Shown piece after piece: positions 1 through 9,026 of a DNA stretch of 64,000 nucleotides. A program made the translations under genes and the position numbers. How positions within the stretch are numbered: the first letter of the stretch is position 1; every line of letters starts with the position of its first letter. The DNA lies in assembly GCA_963820415.1 (NCBI GenBank), contig CAWFZT010000008.1, positions 868,001 to 932,000 of the forward strand. The letters are read 5' to 3'. Under the pieces are notes generated by a model. It was not told the origin of the DNA and did not search any database. It saw only the letters and a list, made by a program, of their open reading frames with translations. The DNA comes from CAWFZT01 sp963820415 (GTDB taxonomy: Bacteria > Chloroflexota > Anaerolineae > Anaerolineales > Anaerolineaceae).

Positions 1-1
1 A

Positions 2-2158
2 CCGGTGCACGGTGCAGCTTTCCCGGTCGTTTTTAATGAAGGTGAGAACGCCATCCTGGTGCGCTTTGAGCAGGTCGCGGCGGGGAACTTCCCTGACGTA
101 ATGGCCATGCAAGTTTTACCGGTTGACGCCCCGCCGCCCGCCGGCATGCGTGTGCGCCTGCCGACCTTGATTCCAGCCATCGAGCGGCGCAATAAACTGG
201 AACGCTCCTTCGAAGCCGTCTACGCCGAGAAAGATATTTTTGCCGCCCTAGATAAGATCACCGTACATTGGCCGGAAAGCTTGAAGGAACCAACCGCAAC
301 GGATGTCATCTTCCAGACCCCCACCGGCCGTACCTACGGCCAGGCAGAAGTGAATGGCACGCCCGGAGACAGCCTTTATTTGAGCCATGCCTACCAGGTT
401 GACGAGGGACTTTACCGGGTGCACTTGATGCCGCGCGCCTGGGAATACTATGAAAAGGACAATCGCTTTACCAAAGATATCTATGTCTGGGGCATGGGAA
501 CCAACCAGTTTTCTGCCGGCCCGTATGCAACCTACGCTCAAAGGCGGGAAGAGGCCCTGACGGTAGCTTCTCAGCGGGAAAAAGACGTTTTCGCCGAAAT
601 CGCCCGTATGGCCCTGGGCAAATGGGATAAGCTGGATGCGAAAATACTGTTCGAAGCCATCGAAAGCGTGAACCAGCACCAGGAAGTCAGCGAACTGACC
701 CTCCTGGCCTTGATCGGAGCGCTGGCGCGTTTTGGCAGTAAAACTGAATTCCCGCGCTCGCTGAAAAAAGAGCTGAAGAAATGCGCGCTGGGTTTCACCT
801 ACTGGCCGGAGGAACTGCCCAGCGACAGCCCGGATTACACCAGCGAAAGCCAGGCCATTCTCTACCATGCTGGCGAGGTGCTGTCCGGACAGCTTTTTCC
901 CGACCAGATTTTCACCCGCAGCGGGAAAGATGGGCGCTGGCATCGCAAGCGCGCAGAAGGGCTGGCGCTGGCCTGGCTGAAGAAAGTCGGGCCGCAGGGG
1001 CTCTCGGACTGGGATTCGACCGGCCGCCTGACCGGAGTGCTGGTGGCCCTTTCACACCTGGCGGACCTGGCCAGGACCGAAGAGGTGTATGACCTGGCCG
1101 CGGTGGTGATGGATAAGCTGTTTTTCAGCCTGGCGCTCAATTCCTTCTGGGGTGTGCCCGGCTCGACCCACGGGCATACCGACGCGGCGGTTTCTTTGAA
1201 AGGCGGCCTGCTCGAACCGACGGCAGGCATTACCCGGCTGATGTGGGGCATGGGAGTCTTCAATCACTTCACCGCCGGGCCGGTCAGCCTGGCCTGCATG
1301 AAAAACTACGAGCTGCCGCCCATCATTTCCGACATCGCCGCCTCTCTGATGGAAGAAATGTGGGACCGCGAGCGGTCAATCATTACCAAACCGTACGGCT
1401 CTGAAAAATCCGAAGATGAAATCAACCAGGTCACCTATAAGACCCCCAATTACATGCTTTCTTCGGCCCAGGACTATCATGCCGGGGAGAAAGGCCACCG
1501 GGAGCATATCTGGCAGGCCACGTTGGGACCGGCAGCGGTGGTATTTGTCACCCACCCGGGCAATTCTTCGGAACGCGAGGCCCTGGCGCCAAACTTCTGG
1601 GTGGGTAATGCTTCCCTGCCGCGCACCGCCCAGTGGAAAGACGTGGTGGTCAGCCTCCACAAGCTTCCGGAGGACGATTGGATGGGCTTTACACATGCCT
1701 ATTTCCCGGTGGTGGAGTTCGACGAATACACCCTGCGCCCTGAGGGTGGCTGGGCCTTTGCCCGCAAAGGCGAGGGCTACCTGGCGCTGACTGCCTCACA
1801 GGGGATTGAGCTGGTCAAACAGGGCAAGACCGCCCTGCGCGAGCTGCGCTCTTACGGGGCAAATAACGTATGGCTGTGCCACATGGGACGCGCCGCCCAG
1901 GATGGCAGCTTCGCCGACTTCCAGGAGAAAATCCTGGCCCTGAAGGTCGCCTTCGCTGGTCTGTCGGTGGAGTGCCAGACGCTGCGCGGCGACAGACTGG
2001 CTTTCAATTGGGAAGGTCCCCTGCTGCTCAATGGGCAGGAGCAGCCCTTGAAGGGATATAAGCATTTTGAAAACCCATACTGCACGGCAGACCTGCCCGC
2101 CGAGCGGATGGAAATCCAATTCAACCAGTACCTGCTCAAACTTGATTTTGCCGGCTGA
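2..2158 (+). CDS. Large protein of unknown function, probable carbohydrate-active toroid/sandwich protein, 5' truncated
   Basis: The frame is open to the left edge, so the true start lies outside the window; the first in-window GTG at 5 is not a convincing start. About 718 residues are visible. The middle (about residues 180-480) is rich in helices. The C-terminal third looks beta-rich, with motifs such as NYMLSSAQDYHAG and HIWQATLGP, a layout reminiscent of alpha/alpha-toroid plus beta-sandwich polysaccharide lyases and hydrolases. I see no diagnostic catalytic motif and cannot name a family. It lies 168 bp upstream of an ABC sugar/peptide importer operon on the same strand, followed by a beta-galactosidase, so a role in glycan processing is inferred from context only. 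Confidence 0.6.
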   Translation, partial: PVHGAAFPVVFNEGENAILVRFEQVAAGNFPDVMAMQVLPVDAPPPAGMRVRLPTLIPAIERRNKLERSFEAVYAEKDIFAALDKITVHWPESLKEPTATDVIFQTPTGRTYGQAEVNGTPGDSLYLSHAYQVDEGLYRVHLMPRAWEYYEKDNRFTKDIYVWGMGTNQFSAGPYATYAQRREEALTVASQREKDVFAEIARMALGKWDKLDAKILFEAIESVNQHQEVSELTLLALIGALARFGSKTEFPRSLKKELKKCALGFTYWPEELPSDSPDYTSESQAILYHAGEVLSGQLFPDQIFTRSGKDGRWHRKRAEGLALAWLKKVGPQGLSDWDSTGRLTGVLVALSHLADLARTEEVYDLAAVVMDKLFFSLALNSFWGVPGSTHGHTDAAVSLKGGLLEPTAGITRLMWGMGVFNHFTAGPVSLACMKNYELPPIISDIAASLMEEMWDRERSIITKPYGSEKSEDEINQVTYKTPNYMLSSAQDYHAGEKGHREHIWQATLGPAAVVFVTHPGNSSEREALAPNFWVGNASLPRTAQWKDVVVSLHKLPEDDWMGFTHAYFPVVEFDEYTLRPEGGWAFARKGEGYLALTASQGIELVKQGKTALRELRSYGANNVWLCHMGRAAQDGSFADFQEKILALKVAFAGLSVECQTLRGDRLAFNWEGPLLLNGQEQPLKGYKHFENPYCTADLPAERMEIQFNQYLLKLDFAG

Positions 2159-2184
2159 TGGAAAGGAGGCGCCTATCGGAGATA

Positions 2185-2215
2185 TTTGTCCCAAAAATCC
2201 AAGACTTTGTCCCAA
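2185..2215. promoter_or_regulatory. Direct repeat upstream of ABC importer operon, possible operator
   Basis: The 10-mer TTTGTCCCAA occurs twice, at 2185-2194 and 2206-2215. The 21-bp spacing equals two helical turns and fits cooperative binding of a regulator on one DNA face. It sits in the 168-bp gap before the binding-protein gene. No convincing -35/-10 pair was found around it, so the role is speculative. Confidence 0.3.
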
Positions 2216-2326
2216 TAGTGAAAGAACTCAGCGATTCAGAATGCTAATGTAACCAAGGATCAGTATTTGGCAACCCTTGCCAGATAAATTCAATTCATTC
2301 TTTCCCAACCCGTAAGGAGGAACCAA

Positions 2327-4417
2327 ATGGCCCGAAATTTGAAACGTCGTGATTTTCTGAAGGTGTCGTCGCTGGCTGTGCTCGGAGCAGCCGCGGCCGC
2401 CTGCGCCCCGGCGACCCAGCCGCCGACCGAAGTACCCCCAACTCAAACCCCTGTGGTAGTTGAAAAGGTGGTTACGCAGCAGGTACAGGTGCAGGTCACG
2501 GTTGAGGTGCCCACCAAGCGCGCTGAACCTCCCATGCTGGCAGACCTGGTCAAAGCCGGTACGCTGCCCCCCGTTGACGATCGTTTGCCTTCGCAACCAT
2601 TGGTAGTAGGCGGCCGGGATGCCATCGGCGTCTACGGCGGCGAAGTCCGCATGATCCACAACGACCCAACCCAGTTCATTAGCAACTACGACTGGAACGC
2701 CGAGCGCTTCCTGCACTATTCCGACATCGACCTGCGCACCATCGTGCCCAACATCTTCGAGAGCTGGGAAGCCAGCGCGGATGGCACCACCTACACCATC
2801 CACCTGCGCAAGGGCATGAAGTGGTCCACCGGCGACCCGGTAACCACGGAAGATATCCGCTTTACCTGGGAAGATGTCCATAACAACAAAGACCTGACTG
2901 CCAACCTTGACTGGCACTGGCGCTTTGGCGGCGCGCCGATGAAGGTTGATATCATCGATGATTACACTGTCAAGATCACTCACGCCGCAGCGTTCGGCAA
3001 TTTCCCAGCCCACATGACCCGCTTTGAAGGCGGCAATACCTTCGGTTTCTTGCTGCCCTCCAAATTCCTGAAGCAGTTCCACCCCAAGTACACCGATCAG
3101 GCCAAACTGGAGGCCGATGCTAAGGCCAACAAGCTAACCACCTGGGTGCAGTGGTTCTTCAGGCACACCGGCTGGGGCTACGGCATCTGGGGCGATTACG
3201 ATCCCGGCTATACCGATACAGGCAAATACCCGGTGCTTTCGCCCTGGCACATCGTTTCCAAGCCAGCCGAAAGCCTGTACCAATTGGAACGCAACCCCTA
3301 CTACTGGAAGATCGACCTGGCCGGCAACCAGCTGCCCTACTTCGACAAGATGCGCTATGACTATACCGCCAGCGTCGAAGCCGCCAAGCTCAAGCTGGCC
3401 CAGAGCGAGCTGGATGCCCTCGGACAGCACGACGTGACCATGGCCGATTATCCGTTCTATAAAGATAACGAAGCCAAGGCCAATTACAAAGTCGGCGATT
3501 ACATCTCCTGCATGGGCGACCGCCTGGTGCTCTTCCCGCAGTTCGTCCAGACCGAAGACGCCGTGCTCCAGGACATCATCAACGACCCAAGGTTCCTGCA
3601 AGCGCTCTCGTTGGGCGTCGACCGGGATGAGATCAACCAGAACCTGTTCTTCGGCACCGCCCGCATGGGCCAGATGAGCCCCATGCCCTCCTCCAAGTAC
3701 TACAAGGAGAAATATGGCACCGCCTGGGCGACGTTTAACAAAGACCAGGCCAACCAACTACTGGATGCGATGGGCCTGGACAAGAAGGATGCCCAGGGCA
3801 TCCGCCAGCGCAAAGATGGCAAGCCGCTGACCTTCGTGATCGAACATGCCGGCATCCGCGTCGGCCCTGCCGTTCCCAAGCTGGCCGAAATGGTATCGAC
3901 CTACTGGCGCGACCTGGGCATCGACGCTTCCGCCAAGGAAATCCAGGAATCACTCTACGGCCAGCGCATGAACAACGGCCAGGTGAACTGCGGCCTGTGG
4001 CATGCGGACCGCTGCACCGATATGCTCCTGCACATCGAAATGAACTGGTACATCCCAGTAGCAAGCGGCCAGGGCGGCGCGTCGAGCAAGTGGGCGGCCT
4101 GGTACGGCGCGGCTGATAAGACGGCGGCCGGCCTTGTGAAACCGCCGGACACCATCATCCACCTGTACGACCTGTATGCCAAGATGACCTCGGTCGTCAG
4201 CGAAGACGAGCGTGTGGCCGCCGGCCATGAAATCTTCGATTGGCTGGCGGATAACCCGCTGGCGGTCGGCCTGATCCTGGAATGCCCCGCCCCAATCATC
4301 TTCAACAAGAATATGCGCAATGTCCCGCGCCCCCGCTCCCTGATCGGCTGGGACTCCTACGGTGTGTCCACCTACCACCCTGAGGCGTTCTACTACGAAG
4401 GCGGCCAGCGCGCCTAG
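2327..4417 (+). CDS. ABC transporter substrate-binding lipoprotein (SBP family 5, Opp/Dpp type)
   Basis: A 696-residue extracytoplasmic binding protein of the oligopeptide/dipeptide/oligosaccharide class. The N-terminus has a Tat motif (KRRDFLK) and a lipobox ending in Cys (GAAAAAC at about residues 20-26), so it is predicted to be exported folded and lipid-anchored. A Thr/Pro/Val linker follows, then a family 5 body with typical segments such as YTIHLRKGMKWSTGDPVTTEDIRF. A strong Shine-Dalgarno (AAGGAGG, 2314-2320) fixes the ATG. It is the first gene of a complete importer (two permeases, two ATPases downstream) that leads into a beta-galactosidase, so an oligosaccharide ligand is more likely than a peptide; this is inference. 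It is longer than typical OppA (about 540 residues). Confidence 0.93.
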   Translation: MARNLKRRDFLKVSSLAVLGAAAAACAPATQPPTEVPPTQTPVVVEKVVTQQVQVQVTVEVPTKRAEPPMLADLVKAGTLPPVDDRLPSQPLVVGGRDAIGVYGGEVRMIHNDPTQFISNYDWNAERFLHYSDIDLRTIVPNIFESWEASADGTTYTIHLRKGMKWSTGDPVTTEDIRFTWEDVHNNKDLTANLDWHWRFGGAPMKVDIIDDYTVKITHAAAFGNFPAHMTRFEGGNTFGFLLPSKFLKQFHPKYTDQAKLEADAKANKLTTWVQWFFRHTGWGYGIWGDYDPGYTDTGKYPVLSPWHIVSKPAESLYQLERNPYYWKIDLAGNQLPYFDKMRYDYTASVEAAKLKLAQSELDALGQHDVTMADYPFYKDNEAKANYKVGDYISCMGDRLVLFPQFVQTEDAVLQDIINDPRFLQALSLGVDRDEINQNLFFGTARMGQMSPMPSSKYYKEKYGTAWATFNKDQANQLLDAMGLDKKDAQGIRQRKDGKPLTFVIEHAGIRVGPAVPKLAEMVSTYWRDLGIDASAKEIQESLYGQRMNNGQVNCGLWHADRCTDMLLHIEMNWYIPVASGQGGASSKWAAWYGAADKTAAGLVKPPDTIIHLYDLYAKMTSVVSEDERVAAGHEIFDWLADNPLAVGLILECPAPIIFNKNMRNVPRPRSLIGWDSYGVSTYHPEAFYYEGGQRA

Positions 4418-4430
4418 CGCAACTCACTTG

Positions 4431-4478
4431 ACTACCGGATGCAGGACTGTTCTATGGGCCTGTGTCCGGTAGTTCTTT
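4431..4478 (+). promoter_or_regulatory. Intra-operon stem-loop between binding protein and permease genes
   Basis: A 15-bp stem pairs 4431-4445 with 4459-4473 (two G-U pairs) around a 13-nt loop and is followed by TCTTT. Hairpins here commonly stabilise the binding-protein mRNA 3' end or partially terminate transcription, so the binding protein is made in excess over the membrane parts. The short U tract suggests partial rather than full termination. Confidence 0.6.
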
Positions 4479-4546
4479 AGCGCCAGATGCCTATCAGTAC
4501 GTTATTGGAACGGGTGATGGTATTCTGAAAGGAGGTCGAACTCCCA

Positions 4547-5548
4547 ATGCTAAGCTATATATTCTTCCGCATTTTACGTATGATCCCACAGATGATCTTA
4601 ATAGCGATCCTGGCGTGGATCATCATCCAGCTTCCACCAGGCGACTTCCTGACGGAACGCATCCAGGCCCTGCGCGCTACCGGCGCCACGATCGACCAGT
4701 CCGAGGTCGATCGTCTGACCAAGCAGTACGGCCTGGACCAGCCCAGCTATGTCCGCTTTTTCAAATGGATAGGCGGTATCCTCACCCGCGGCGATTTTGG
4801 TTATTCTTTCGCTTTCAGCCAGGACGTGAACAAGATCCTGATCAGCCGCATGGGTATGACCTTCTTCATCGCTTTCCTGAGCTTTGTGGTTTGCTGGGGC
4901 TTTGCTATTCCGGTCGGCATCTTCGTGGCGGTGAAACAATATTCAGTGGCCGACTATTTCTTCACCTTCCTTGGCTTTTTTGGCCTGGCTGTACCGGGCT
5001 TTCTGCTGGCATTAGTCCTGATGTATATATCCTTTGCATGGTTTGGCATTAAAGTCGGTGGGTTAAACTCTCCTGAAATGCAGACGCAGCCGTGGAGCTG
5101 GGCCAAGTTCGTCGATCTGCTCGGCCACATCTGGCTGCCGGTGATCATCCTGGCCATTGGCGGCACGGCCAACCTGATCCGCACCCTGCGCGCCACCATG
5201 CTGGACGAACTGCGCAAACAATACGTAACCGTGGCGCGTGCCAAAGGGCTCTCGGAGCTGAAAGTACTGATCGAATACCCGGTGCGCATCGCCATCAACC
5301 CGATCGTCAGCACCTTCGGCTGGCTGCTGGTGTGGTTCTTCTCCGGCGGGCTCGTGGTGGAAATTGTGCTCAACCTGGACACCGCCGGGCCAATGTTGTG
5401 GCGGGCGCTGCTCCAGCAGGATATGTACACTGCCGGAGCCTACGTTTTACTGATCGGCCTGATGACCGCCGTGGGTAGCTTGGTTTCTGACCTGCTGCTG
5501 GCAGCGATCGACCCGCGCGTCCGCTTTGGGGCTATGGAGGCGGCATGA
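4547..5548 (+). CDS. ABC transporter permease, OppB/DppB type
   Basis: A 333-residue integral membrane subunit with about six hydrophobic segments. An N-terminal membrane anchor is followed by a periplasmic stretch (QYGLDQPSYVRFFKWIGGILTRGDFGYSF) characteristic of the DppB family. The cytoplasmic EAA-type coupling loop lies around LRKQYVTVARAKGLSELKV. An AAAGGAGG ribosome site precedes the ATG. Its stop overlaps the start of the next permease by 4 bp (ATGA), implying translational coupling and equal stoichiometry. It forms the channel with the following DppC-like subunit. Confidence 0.93.
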   Translation: MLSYIFFRILRMIPQMILIAILAWIIIQLPPGDFLTERIQALRATGATIDQSEVDRLTKQYGLDQPSYVRFFKWIGGILTRGDFGYSFAFSQDVNKILISRMGMTFFIAFLSFVVCWGFAIPVGIFVAVKQYSVADYFFTFLGFFGLAVPGFLLALVLMYISFAWFGIKVGGLNSPEMQTQPWSWAKFVDLLGHIWLPVIILAIGGTANLIRTLRATMLDELRKQYVTVARAKGLSELKVLIEYPVRIAINPIVSTFGWLLVWFFSGGLVVEIVLNLDTAGPMLWRALLQQDMYTAGAYVLLIGLMTAVGSLVSDLLLAAIDPRVRFGAMEAA

Positions 5549-6729
5549 GCATTCCCATAACTTCCAATAAAAAAGGACGATCCTTCCTGGCCTGGAGAAA
5601 AAAGCCAAAAGCGGAAGTAGAAACGCAAAAAGGCGAGGAGTTTTTCCGGGCCGGGCAGTGGCAGTTGGTGTGGTGGAAATTCAAGCGGCATAAACTGGCC
5701 CAGATCGCCATGGTTGCATTGGGCATACTTTATTTCATCGCCGCTTTCGCTGAAATCATTTCCCCTAACGATCCGGCGCACCGCTTCGAATACCTTTCAG
5801 CTATGCCACCTACGGTTATCCACGTGCGCGACGCCCAGGGCAATTTCAGGCTGCCGTTCGTGTTCGGTGTAGTCCGGGCACGCGACCCCCTCACCCTGCG
5901 CCCAATCTATAAAGACAACACGAAACTGATCTTCCCGATCAAATTATTCGTGCACGGTGACCCTTACAAGTTCTGGACGCTCATCCCGGGCGATATCCAC
6001 CTGTTCGGCACCGAACCCCAGGGAAAGGAAATCAGCCCGCTCTTCATTTTTGGCACCGATTCGATTGGCCGGGACGTGCTCTCGCGCATCTTCTTCGGCG
6101 CTCGTATCTCGATGACGGTCGGCTTGATCGGGATTTTCCTGGCCTTCGTGATGGGGTTGTTGCTCGGCGGTGTTGCGGGTTTCTTCGGTGGGGTGCTGGA
6201 CGAGGTGATCATGCGCGTGATCGACGTGCTGATCTCGCTGCCGCAGATCCCGCTATGGATGTCGCTGGCGGCTGCCCTGCCGCAAGCCTGGCCGCAGCTC
6301 AAGACCTACTTCCTGGTTACTATCATCCTTTCTATATTCGGCTGGACCAGCCTGGCCCGCACGGTGCGCGGCAAGATGCTCAGCCTGCGCGAGGAAGATT
6401 TCGTCATGGCCGCCACGCTGGACGGTGAAAATGAAACGGCGATCATCACGCGCTACATGCTGCCCGGCTTTGCCAGCTACATCATCGTCTCGCTGACCCT
6501 CTCGATCCCCGGTATGATCCTGGGTGAGACTTCGCTCAGCTTCCTGGGCATTGGCCTGCGCTCTCCCACCATCAGTTGGGGGGTAATGCTGCAAGATGCC
6601 CAGAACCTGCAGACGGTCGCCCAACTGCCCTGGCTGCTCTGGCCGGTGGTCTTCGTCGTGCTGGCCGTGCTCATGTTCAACTTCCTGGGCGATGGCCTGC
6701 GTGACGCCGCCGATCCCTATGTCACTTAG
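5545..6729 (+). CDS. ABC transporter permease, OppC/DppC type
   Basis: A 394-residue membrane subunit partnering the preceding permease. It has a soluble N-terminal extension (about residues 1-45, Lys-rich), a first membrane span near residue 60 and a long extracytoplasmic insert up to about residue 170. The family motif LFGTDSIGRDVLSRIFFGARIS appears here as FGTDSIGRDVLSRIFFGARI, followed by the C-terminal membrane domain with the coupling loop (LREEDFVMAATLDGE). The insert between span 1 and the GTDSIGRD motif is longer than in E. coli DppC, as in many oligosaccharide-type Opp systems. The start codon overlaps the upstream stop (ATGA). Confidence 0.93.
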   Translation: MSIPITSNKKGRSFLAWRKKPKAEVETQKGEEFFRAGQWQLVWWKFKRHKLAQIAMVALGILYFIAAFAEIISPNDPAHRFEYLSAMPPTVIHVRDAQGNFRLPFVFGVVRARDPLTLRPIYKDNTKLIFPIKLFVHGDPYKFWTLIPGDIHLFGTEPQGKEISPLFIFGTDSIGRDVLSRIFFGARISMTVGLIGIFLAFVMGLLLGGVAGFFGGVLDEVIMRVIDVLISLPQIPLWMSLAAALPQAWPQLKTYFLVTIILSIFGWTSLARTVRGKMLSLREEDFVMAATLDGENETAIITRYMLPGFASYIIVSLTLSIPGMILGETSLSFLGIGLRSPTISWGVMLQDAQNLQTVAQLPWLLWPVVFVVLAVLMFNFLGDGLRDAADPYVT

Positions 6730-6740
6730 AAAGGTGCCCT

Positions 6741-7781
6741 ATGCCAGCGGATACTCTGGTTGAGATTAAAGGTCTGCGCACTTACTTCCATCTGGCGGAG
6801 GGGGTCGTCCGGGCGGTAGATGGCGTTGACCTGGAAATTAAACGCAAGCGCACCCTGGGCATCGTCGGGGAAAGCGGCTGCGGAAAAAGCATGATGTCTT
6901 ACTCGCTGCTCAGGCTGGTGCCTCCGCCCGGGCGCATCGAAGCCGGTGAAATCCTGTACTACCGCTCTATGACGGATAGCAATTCTTCCAACATGGCCGA
7001 CGTGGTCAACATCACCAACCTGGACCCGGACAGCCAGGAGATGCGCCACATCCGCGGCAACCAGATTGGGATGGTCTTCCAGGAACCGATGACCGCCATG
7101 AGTCCGGTGCTGACCATCGGCAAGCAGATCACCGAGGTGATGACCCTGCACCGCGGCATCAACCAGGCGGAAGCGCGCAAGCAAACCATCGAGATGCTGG
7201 CACGCGTCAAAATGTCCAGGCCGGAGCGCATCATCGACAACTATCCCTTCGAGCTGAGCGGCGGCATGCGCCAGCGGGCAGTGATTGCCATGGCGCTATG
7301 CTGCCGCCCGCACCTGCTGATCGCCGACGAACCGACCACTGCCCTGGACGTGACCACCGAAGCGCAAATTTTGCAGTTGATGCGCGACCTGCAGGCTGAG
7401 TTTGGCATGGCCATCCTGTACATTACCCATAACCTGGGGGTGATCGCCGAAATGGCCGAAGAGGTGGCGGTGATGTACCTGGGGAAGGTGGTCGAACAAA
7501 CCGATATCCAATCCATCTTCTTCCGCCCGTTGCACCCTTACACACGTGGCCTGCTGAGGTCGATCCCACAGCTCAGCGATGCGGTCACCAAACACGATGA
7601 GAAGCGCCGCCTGCAGACCATTTCAGGCATGGTGCCCGACCCATACGCCCGGTTGAAGGGCTGCCCCTTTCACCCGCGCTGCCCTGAATTTATCAACGGG
7701 GTGTGCGACGTGGTCGAGCCGCAAGTGATCGAAGCCAAACCCGGTCACATCGTGCGCTGCCACCTGTACGGCAGGCCCTGA
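6741..7781 (+). CDS. ABC transporter ATP-binding protein, OppD/DppD type
   Basis: A 346-residue ATPase of the importer. It shows a Walker A (GESGCGKS), Q-loop, signature (LSGGMRQR), Walker B (LLIADEPTTALD) and H-loop (THN). The C-terminal oligopeptide-transporter domain carries the Cys pattern CPFHPRCPEFINGVC, which in this family coordinates substrate-side regulation and, in some members, an iron-sulfur cluster. It starts 11 bp after the permease stop with a GAAAGGTG ribosome site. It pairs with the next gene as the second ATPase half. Confidence 0.94.
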   Translation: MPADTLVEIKGLRTYFHLAEGVVRAVDGVDLEIKRKRTLGIVGESGCGKSMMSYSLLRLVPPPGRIEAGEILYYRSMTDSNSSNMADVVNITNLDPDSQEMRHIRGNQIGMVFQEPMTAMSPVLTIGKQITEVMTLHRGINQAEARKQTIEMLARVKMSRPERIIDNYPFELSGGMRQRAVIAMALCCRPHLLIADEPTTALDVTTEAQILQLMRDLQAEFGMAILYITHNLGVIAEMAEEVAVMYLGKVVEQTDIQSIFFRPLHPYTRGLLRSIPQLSDAVTKHDEKRRLQTISGMVPDPYARLKGCPFHPRCPEFINGVCDVVEPQVIEAKPGHIVRCHLYGRP

Positions 7782-7837
7782 TCCTTTCCAGGCAGAACTG
7801 CGCCCAGGCAAAAAGGCATTAGAGAGGATACGAAGCC

Positions 7838-8872
7838 ATGTCCAATCAAGCAAGCCAGGAAGTCCCTTTATTGGAAGTCAAAGAATTAAAGAAATATTTC
7901 GCAATCAGGCGCGGTTTCTTGAAACGGGTGGTAGGCCACGTCAAGGCCGTGGATAATTTGAGCCTGCATATTATGGAAGGGGAAACGCTGGGCCTGGTCG
8001 GCGAAAGCGGCTGCGGTAAGACCACGGCCGGGCGGTCGATCCTGCGCGCCATCACCCCCACCAGCGGGACAGTCCTGTTCAACGATCCGGTGATGGGCAG
8101 GGTGAACGTATGTGACTTGGAAAGAGAGGCGCTGGTCCAGGTACGCCGCAATATGCGCATGATTTTTCAAGACCCCTACGCCTCGCTGAATCCACGCATG
8201 ACCCTGCTGGATATCGTCGGGGCGCCGCTGCGCGCCATGAATCTTGCTCACGGCAAAGCCCTGGAAGACCGGGTGGCCGAAATGCTGCAAAGGGTCGGCC
8301 TGCGCCCGGAATATATGCGGCGCTACCCGCACGCGTTCAGCGGAGGGCAGCGCCAGCGCATCGGCCTGGCGCGGGCTCTGGCGCCCAACCCCAGGTTCCT
8401 GGTGTGCGACGAACCAGTTTCTGCCCTGGACGTTTCAGTGCAGGCGCAGATCCTCAACTTGCTGCAGGACCTGCAAAACGACCTGGGGCTGACCTATCTG
8501 TTTGTGGCGCACGACCTGAGTGTGGTGGCGCACATCAGCGACCGGGTTGCGGTGATGTACGTGGGTAAAATGGTCGAGCTGGCCCGCACCAAGGAGCTGT
8601 TCACCAACCCCAGGCACCCTTACACCGAAGCGCTGATGTCAGCCATCCCTCTGCCCGACCCGCGCCGGCGCGAGAAACGTGTGCTGCTCACTGGTGAAGT
8701 GGCCAACCCGGCCAACCCGCCTACGGGCTGCTACTTCCACCCGCGCTGCACCTATTGCAAGGATATCTGCAAAACTGAGGAACCGGTATTCGAAGAAATC
8801 AACCCGGGACATTACGTGAAGTGCCACCGCGCGGCCGAGCTTTCGCTGACCGGGGCGGTAAATGTAATCTGA
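7838..8872 (+). CDS. ABC transporter ATP-binding protein, OppF/DppF type
   Basis: A 344-residue ATPase, the last gene of the importer operon. It has a Walker A (GESGCGKTT), signature (FSGGQRQR), Walker B (FLVCDEPVSALD) and H-loop (AHDLS). The C-terminal domain has a Cys-rich segment (YFHPRCTYCKDIC) homologous to that of its partner. An AGAGAGGA ribosome site precedes the ATG. A large inverted repeat followed by a T tract lies about 70 bp downstream, between this gene and the beta-galactosidase. Confidence 0.94.
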   Translation: MSNQASQEVPLLEVKELKKYFAIRRGFLKRVVGHVKAVDNLSLHIMEGETLGLVGESGCGKTTAGRSILRAITPTSGTVLFNDPVMGRVNVCDLEREALVQVRRNMRMIFQDPYASLNPRMTLLDIVGAPLRAMNLAHGKALEDRVAEMLQRVGLRPEYMRRYPHAFSGGQRQRIGLARALAPNPRFLVCDEPVSALDVSVQAQILNLLQDLQNDLGLTYLFVAHDLSVVAHISDRVAVMYVGKMVELARTKELFTNPRHPYTEALMSAIPLPDPRRREKRVLLTGEVANPANPPTGCYFHPRCTYCKDICKTEEPVFEEINPGHYVKCHRAAELSLTGAVNVI

Positions 8873-8941
8873 ACCACAATTCCGGAATGGCAGCCGGTAT
8901 CCTGTGCGACCTTCCTGCATTACAATTGAGCGATTGACAAC

Positions 8942-8991
8942 CAGATTTTGGGCTATGAGCGTGCATACGCACGCTCATAGCCCAAAATCTG
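8942..8991. repeat. 50-bp near-perfect palindrome (repeat copy 1), possibly acting as terminator
   Basis: A 23-bp arm (8942-8964) is perfectly complementary to 8969-8991 around the loop ATAC. It is followed within a few bases by a T-rich run (about 8996-9007), so as RNA it could terminate the importer transcript. A second copy with the same ends (CAGATTTT) and the same core (GAGCGTGC/GCACGCTC) lies at 22694-22749 in a place where a terminator makes little sense. That makes a dispersed palindromic repeat the better primary description. Confidence 0.85.
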
Positions 8992-9026
8992 AATTCTTGT
9001 TTTTTTTGAGAGTAAAGAGGTTATCG

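Noticed and set aside
8942..9007. Palindrome plus T run as nothing more than the importer operon terminator
   Set aside because: A related palindrome lies between divergent genes at 22694-22749 without that role, so the element is kept as a repeat that may also terminate.
8904..9026. N-terminal extension of the beta-galactosidase to 8904
   Set aside because: It would translate the palindromic repeat and T run; the ATG at 9027 has a ribosome site and fits the family start.
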